Assembly (NCBI RefSeq): GCF_946479715.1
Contig: NZ_CAMLHF010000190.1
Location: forward strand, 1 to 10,715
Length of the DNA: 10,715 bases
Reading direction: 5' to 3'
Source of the DNA: an uncultured Pedobacter sp.
Lineage (GTDB): Bacteria; Bacteroidota; Bacteroidia; Sphingobacteriales; Sphingobacteriaceae
Shown here: positions 7,654 through 10,715 of the stretch, in pieces
How positions within the stretch are numbered: position 1 is the stretch's first letter
Layout of the letters: every line of letters starts with the position of its first letter
Program-made: the position numbers and the translations under genes
The notes under the pieces: model-generated
What the model was told of the DNA's origin: nothing
The model's database searches: none
Seen by the model: only the letters and a program-made list of their open reading frames with translations

Positions 7654-8865
7654 TTACATTGTTACCAGAGCGGACGCAATAATAAAGGCTAATACGGCTG
7701 CCACAATGCCAAACATAAAAACATTGTAAGCAATTCTTAACAACCTGTATTTACGACCTAAAACTACACCCTGGGCATATACGTCTTTTATCAGACTTCC
7801 ATATAAGAAATCACGATCGTCCATCATTTTAATCATCCCACTTTCGTAGTCCGGCAAACTCATTCGATAGAAATTACCGAAGAAAAGCAGGTTTACGCGT
7901 TTTTCCTTAATGTCTTCGGGGGTAAATACGCCAGTAGGAATTGAAGGTCGGGTTGCAAGTATAGAAAATACCATCGTGACTACGCAAATGATCAGCAAAA
8001 GTAGTGTTGGAATAATCAAATGTGGGTTATCTTCCAGTTTACGCAAGAGCACACTTAAGATAACTGAAAGGATAATTGAATTGGTAGATATCATTATATG
8101 AGCCTTATTATCGGCCATATCGCTTAAACGCTGATGGTTTGTAGAGGTGATCCTGAACATAGTTTCAATACCACGTCCTGGTTTATCACTTTTGTTCTTT
8201 TTATCTCCTTTTGTTTCTTTTTCTTTAGAATCTTCCATTTTAGAAACTCCCGTTATATCCACGTGTTGTTCTTTTATGAGTTTATTTTCCAGTTCTGCAA
8301 GATTTTCTGCCTTTTTAGCATTAAGCAGCTGCTGACAAAATTCTGTATGATAATGATGCGCTTTAAATAAAGCAATTGTTTTAATTCTCCAGTCAGTCTT
8401 ATCAATTTTATGCTTAACAAATGCTTCAGCCTCTTTACGCATTAATCTATTGCGCTCCTTAAACCTGTCGCTTCCCAGATGAAAAAGATCAGCGTCACAA
8501 ACAATCTGCTGTAATAGTCCCACCGGATTTTGAGGCATTTTAGTGGCCATAATGCAACCTTTTACCTGCTCGATTACTTCTGGAGAAACATCTTTATCGG
8601 ATAAAAAATCATTAGCCAAACCTGCACCTCTGGTTTCATGCTGGGTACAATCAAAGAAATATCCCATATCATGAAACCAACTTGCGGCAACAACAATAAA
8701 GAAATCCTGGTCGGATAACTGGTAATGGTTAGCAATTCTAACTACGTTTTCAACAACCTGCTCCGTGTGATGTAAATTATGATAAATAAAACGTTCGTCT
8801 TCGTGAGACTGAAATAAGCTTGCAACATGCGCTCTAAGCAGATCTAATAATTCCCGGTATTGCAT
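7654..8865 (-). CDS. HD-domain phosphohydrolase fused to a Pycsar-type transmembrane effector domain
   Basis: This 403-residue protein has two parts. Residues 1-200 are an HD-superfamily metal phosphohydrolase: YHNLHHTEQV (28-37) with His33, the WFHDMGY doublet His65-Asp66, and CDAD with Asp124 complete the H-HD-D metal site. A charged, lysine-rich linker (about 205-232) leads to residues 236-403, which match the Pycsar effector (formerly DUF5706) transmembrane family. The hallmark ADNKAHIMISTNS (251-263) is followed by hydrophobic segments at about 259-274 and 282-303, then NLLFFG (325-330) and a C-terminal membrane segment at about 379-401. In Pycsar anti-phage systems such membrane domains respond to cCMP or cUMP made by a dedicated cyclase and harm the cell membrane. 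No cyclase gene is present in this window. The fused HD part could hydrolyse a nucleotide signal (inference). The gene lies 8 bases before ppk1. Domain calls are confident; the biological role is open. Confidence 0.88.
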   Translation of the reverse strand: MQYRELLDLLRAHVASLFQSHEDERFIYHNLHHTEQVVENVVRIANHYQLSDQDFFIVVAASWFHDMGYFFDCTQHETRGAGLANDFLSDKDVSPEVIEQVKGCIMATKMPQNPVGLLQQIVCDADLFHLGSDRFKERNRLMRKEAEAFVKHKIDKTDWRIKTIALFKAHHYHTEFCQQLLNAKKAENLAELENKLIKEQHVDITGVSKMEDSKEKETKGDKKNKSDKPGRGIETMFRITSTNHQRLSDMADNKAHIMISTNSIILSVILSVLLRKLEDNPHLIIPTLLLLIICVVTMVFSILATRPSIPTGVFTPEDIKEKRVNLLFFGNFYRMSLPDYESGMIKMMDDRDFLYGSLIKDVYAQGVVLGRKYRLLRIAYNVFMFGIVAAVLAFIIASALVTM

Positions 8866-8919
8866 TTTTCAGTAATTAGTGGGTACTTTATTAATTGTAT
8901 AAATATGGTGTAAGTATAT
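8866..8919 (-). other. Short intergenic gap between the DUF4185 gene and the HD-effector gene
   Basis: These 54 AT-rich bases separate the DUF4185 stop codon from the HD-effector start. I see neither a perfect TAnnTTTG box nor a convincing terminator hairpin. The HD-effector/ppk1/lipoprotein group may therefore use a weak promoter here or read through from upstream. Confidence 0.4.
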
Positions 8920-10020
8920 CTAATCTGCAAATTTTAGTTTAGCCTTCATCAGAAAAACATTATAGGGTTTCCACATAGACATCAGAAAATAAAATTCATC
9001 ACTATTCTCATTTGCAGGATGCATAAATGCACCATACAATCCCGGATATTCTGTTGCTTTTACTAATGTTTTCTCGGAGCTCCAGGGCCCTGTAATGTTT
9101 TCGGCATCTCTCAATACAATTTCGGCTTTCTTTTCATTTAAATAGGTGATTATCCATCGCTTAAACTTTTTATTATATGCCAGCGAAAGTTCTCCCAAAG
9201 GTGCTTCAATTAACGCATCAGCACTCTTCTCATCATTTTTAACCCAGCCTTTTGTGTTGCTCCAGTATTCGTAAGCGGCCTGCTTTAAAATATCGCTTTC
9301 CTTAAAACGGGCATGATGAGCTGACCCCCAACGACCGGGAACAGTCCCTACCATATATACAAAACCGTCCTTTTTAGCATAAGTGACCTGCGCAAAATTA
9401 CTTAAAGCACCAAATCGTACCTCAGCACATTTAACCCAATTCTGCCCATTATCTGCAGATTTGTACATACCAGAATAATTTGTTGTCCAACTCCCGGGCC
9501 CACCCCATTTCCTTACGTCCATATAATGAACATAATCTGCACCGGCAGCATGTATCGCCGCAGTTGGAATGGTTGTATGACTGCCTGTGCCGTCAATAAT
9601 GTGCGGACTTGGAACAATCTGATGGGCTACCATATTATCAAAAGTAAGTCCATCTGCAAGGTTTTTATCGCTCGAGAGTCCCAATACGTTCGATCGCCAG
9701 TTACCGGCTTTCCCTGGTCCGCCCTCGTTTACTGCTTTAAAATCGTCGCCATAAGTATCACCAAAAAAGAAACCTACTTTTCCATTCCCCATTTTCCAGG
9801 CTATACCTAAATCTGTACCTCCTACATCGTAAAGCTCATTTGTTTTATTCGGATTTGGTAAGGTTTCTCCCGAAATTGATTTGCCGGTTACGCGAGCCAC
9901 ACGCTCCAAATTAAATGGAATAATATCTCTTTTTGCTGCTATAAACGCGTAAAATGAACCTGAAAGCAAAATTCCAGACAGTATAAGTATTCCGTTTCTG
10001 ATGTATTTATTTTTTAACAT
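8920..10020 (-). CDS. DUF4185 domain protein, GH183-like (putative D-arabinan-active or related glycosidase), membrane-anchored or secreted
   Basis: The 366-residue protein opens with a positively charged start and one hydrophobic segment (about 9-28), acting as a signal peptide or N-terminal anchor, so it works outside the cytoplasm. The remainder is a DUF4185 five-bladed beta-propeller at nearly full domain length: GGTDLGIAW (67-75), FFFGDTYGDD (84-93), WRSNVLGLSSD (108-118), IPTAAIH (151-157), SADNGQNW (188-195), a YMVGTVPGRWG stretch (222-232), YEYWSN (250-255) and GPWS (311-314). Asp70 and Asp88, in TDLG and FGDT, are candidate active-site acids (inference). DUF4185 proteins have been characterised as endo-D-arabinanases and define family GH183, but that family is broad and the substrate here may differ. 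The start codon is 6 bases after the SNF2 stop codon, so the two share a transcript in this arrangement despite unrelated functions. Confidence 0.85.
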   Translation of the reverse strand: MLKNKYIRNGILILSGILLSGSFYAFIAAKRDIIPFNLERVARVTGKSISGETLPNPNKTNELYDVGGTDLGIAWKMGNGKVGFFFGDTYGDDFKAVNEGGPGKAGNWRSNVLGLSSDKNLADGLTFDNMVAHQIVPSPHIIDGTGSHTTIPTAAIHAAGADYVHYMDVRKWGGPGSWTTNYSGMYKSADNGQNWVKCAEVRFGALSNFAQVTYAKKDGFVYMVGTVPGRWGSAHHARFKESDILKQAAYEYWSNTKGWVKNDEKSADALIEAPLGELSLAYNKKFKRWIITYLNEKKAEIVLRDAENITGPWSSEKTLVKATEYPGLYGAFMHPANENSDEFYFLMSMWKPYNVFLMKAKLKFAD

Positions 10021-10026
10021 ATATCT

Positions 10027-10680
10027 TTAACCTAATAATCCCAATAAATCTTTTTTTGTCAGTGTCTTAAATATCGACTCTTCTGTTTTTATCAAATCTG
10101 TAGCCAAATCTTTCTTGCTATCCTGCATCTTCATGATCTTCTCTTCAATTGTATCAGGACAAATTAACCTTACCGCCACAACATTTTTTTGTTGTCCGAT
10201 GCGATAACTCCTATCTATCGCCTGATTTTCAACTGCCGGGTTCCACCAAGGATCGATCAGATAAACATAATCGGCCTGAGTTAGGTTTAAACCCGTTCCC
10301 CCTGCTTTTAAACTAATTAGAAAAACACGAATATCTGGGTTGTCCTGAAATGATCCAACCACGGCAGATCTGTTTCGGGTTTGACCTGTTAAATATTCAA
10401 AACCAATATTTCTATCGATAAGCTCTTGCTTTACCAGATCAAGCATAGTTACAAACTGAGAAAACACAAGGATCTTATGATGAGGAGACTTATTTTCTAT
10501 CTGTTCAATTAATACATCAAGTTTAGAAGAGGTATTTTCATGCTTACCTTCTTTTAGAATCGCCAGTGAATTGCATATCTGTCTTAGTTTGGTAATTCCC
10601 TGTAAAACATGCATGCTACTCTTGGCAAGTTCATCTTCTGATTTACCTATCAGGTAGTCTCTAATTTCTTCCTTATTGGC
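10027..10680 (-). pseudogene. SNF2/Swi2-type DNA helicase, C-terminal lobe only (interrupted or partial)
   Basis: The frame encodes the second RecA-like lobe of a bacterial SNF2 ATPase. Family sequence is readable from 10680 (ANKEEIRDYL, then AKSSMHVLQGITKLRQICNS) to the stop at 10027. Counting from the internal Met at 10614, motif IV is KILVFSQF (47-54), motif V is SLKAGGTGLNLT (101-112), and motif VI is DRSYRIGQ (134-141), preceded by DPWWNP (121-126). The C-terminal helical tail is complete. The Met at 10614 is not a natural start, because homology continues upstream of it. Just upstream, in frame, lie TAG and TAA (10681-10686), and the remaining 35 bases to the window edge do not read as SNF2 in any frame. 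The N-terminal ATPase lobe with Walker A and DEAH box is therefore separated from this part. An insertion, a rearrangement or an assembly edge artefact could each explain it. As it stands it could not act as a helicase alone. Confidence 0.7.
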
Positions 10681-10715
10681 TTACTACATATACAAGCCAA
10701 AAGCAAACTGGGCTT
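10681..10715 (-). other. Non-SNF2 sequence abutting the helicase fragment, with GGCTT/AAGCC repeats
   Basis: The first six bases in the SNF2 frame are two consecutive stop codons (TAG, TAA on the minus strand). None of the three minus frames resembles the expected SNF2 segment upstream of the helicase C-lobe. GGCTT occurs at 10678-10682, directly at the break, and at 10711-10715, with the complementary AAGCC between them at 10694-10698, so short hairpins are possible. This could be the end of an inserted element or a contig-edge artefact; the stretch is too short to tell. Confidence 0.35.

Noticed and set aside
8134..8370. Plus-strand hydrophobic open frames rich in Phe and Ser
   Set aside because: They are antisense to the lysine-rich linker of the HD-effector gene; the Phe/Ser richness is the complement of Lys/Glu codons.
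7654..8865. A complete Pycsar anti-phage system
   Set aside because: The effector domain is present but no pyrimidine cyclase gene is in the window, and the neighbours (ppk1, lipoprotein) are not typical defence genes.
9526..9810. Plus-strand 94-codon open frame with several Cys and Trp
   Set aside because: It is antisense to the conserved DUF4185 core and has no recognisable motif or start signal.
10027..10715. Programmed or simple frameshift in the SNF2 gene
   Set aside because: Neither of the other two minus-strand frames upstream of 10681 gives SNF2-like sequence, so a one- or two-base shift does not restore the gene.

Overview
The window looks like a chromosomal segment from a Bacteroidota bacterium, most likely near the Pedobacter/Sphingobacteriaceae group. 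The grounds are an AT-rich genome, a perfect Bacteroidota-type -7 promoter box (TAnnTTTG), genes without clear Shine-Dalgarno sequences, and several protein families typical of this phylum. The genus-level placement is inference. All seven recognisable genes lie on the minus strand and fill almost the whole window. There are no rRNA, tRNA or CRISPR features and no complete mobile element, and no gene-free stretch exceeds 150 bases.

Read in the direction of transcription (right to left): (1) the right edge holds the C-terminal helicase lobe of an SNF2/Swi2 protein. Its reading frame is cut by two consecutive stop codons at 10681-10686, and the last 35 bases do not resemble SNF2 in any frame. 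(2) Six bases after it starts a membrane-anchored or secreted DUF4185 protein, a family linked to GH183 endo-D-arabinanases. (3) After a 54-base gap comes a tight group of three genes: an HD phosphohydrolase fused to a Pycsar-type transmembrane effector domain, then ppk1 (polyphosphate kinase), then an SdiA-regulated/phytase-like beta-propeller lipoprotein. The gaps are 8 and 13 bases. (4) A 149-base intergenic region carries a good promoter. It drives a large GAF-domain protein of unknown output and, one base later, a signal-peptide-bearing outer-membrane protein that runs off the left edge. That last gene is open at the window boundary but spans about 2.3 kb. It has an N-terminal periplasmic protein-kinase-like domain followed by a BamA/D15-type beta barrel.

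Taken together the middle of the window reads as a signalling and phosphate neighbourhood: polyphosphate synthesis (PPK1), a possible nucleotide-signal hydrolase joined to a membrane effector, a phytase-like lipoprotein, a cytosolic GAF sensor, and an outer-membrane protein with a kinase-like periplasmic domain. The co-transcription groups are supported by spacing. The idea that they form one functional module is inference. The items most worth following are the kinase-like/beta-barrel fusion, the HD-Pycsar effector fusion beside ppk1, and the interrupted SNF2 gene.
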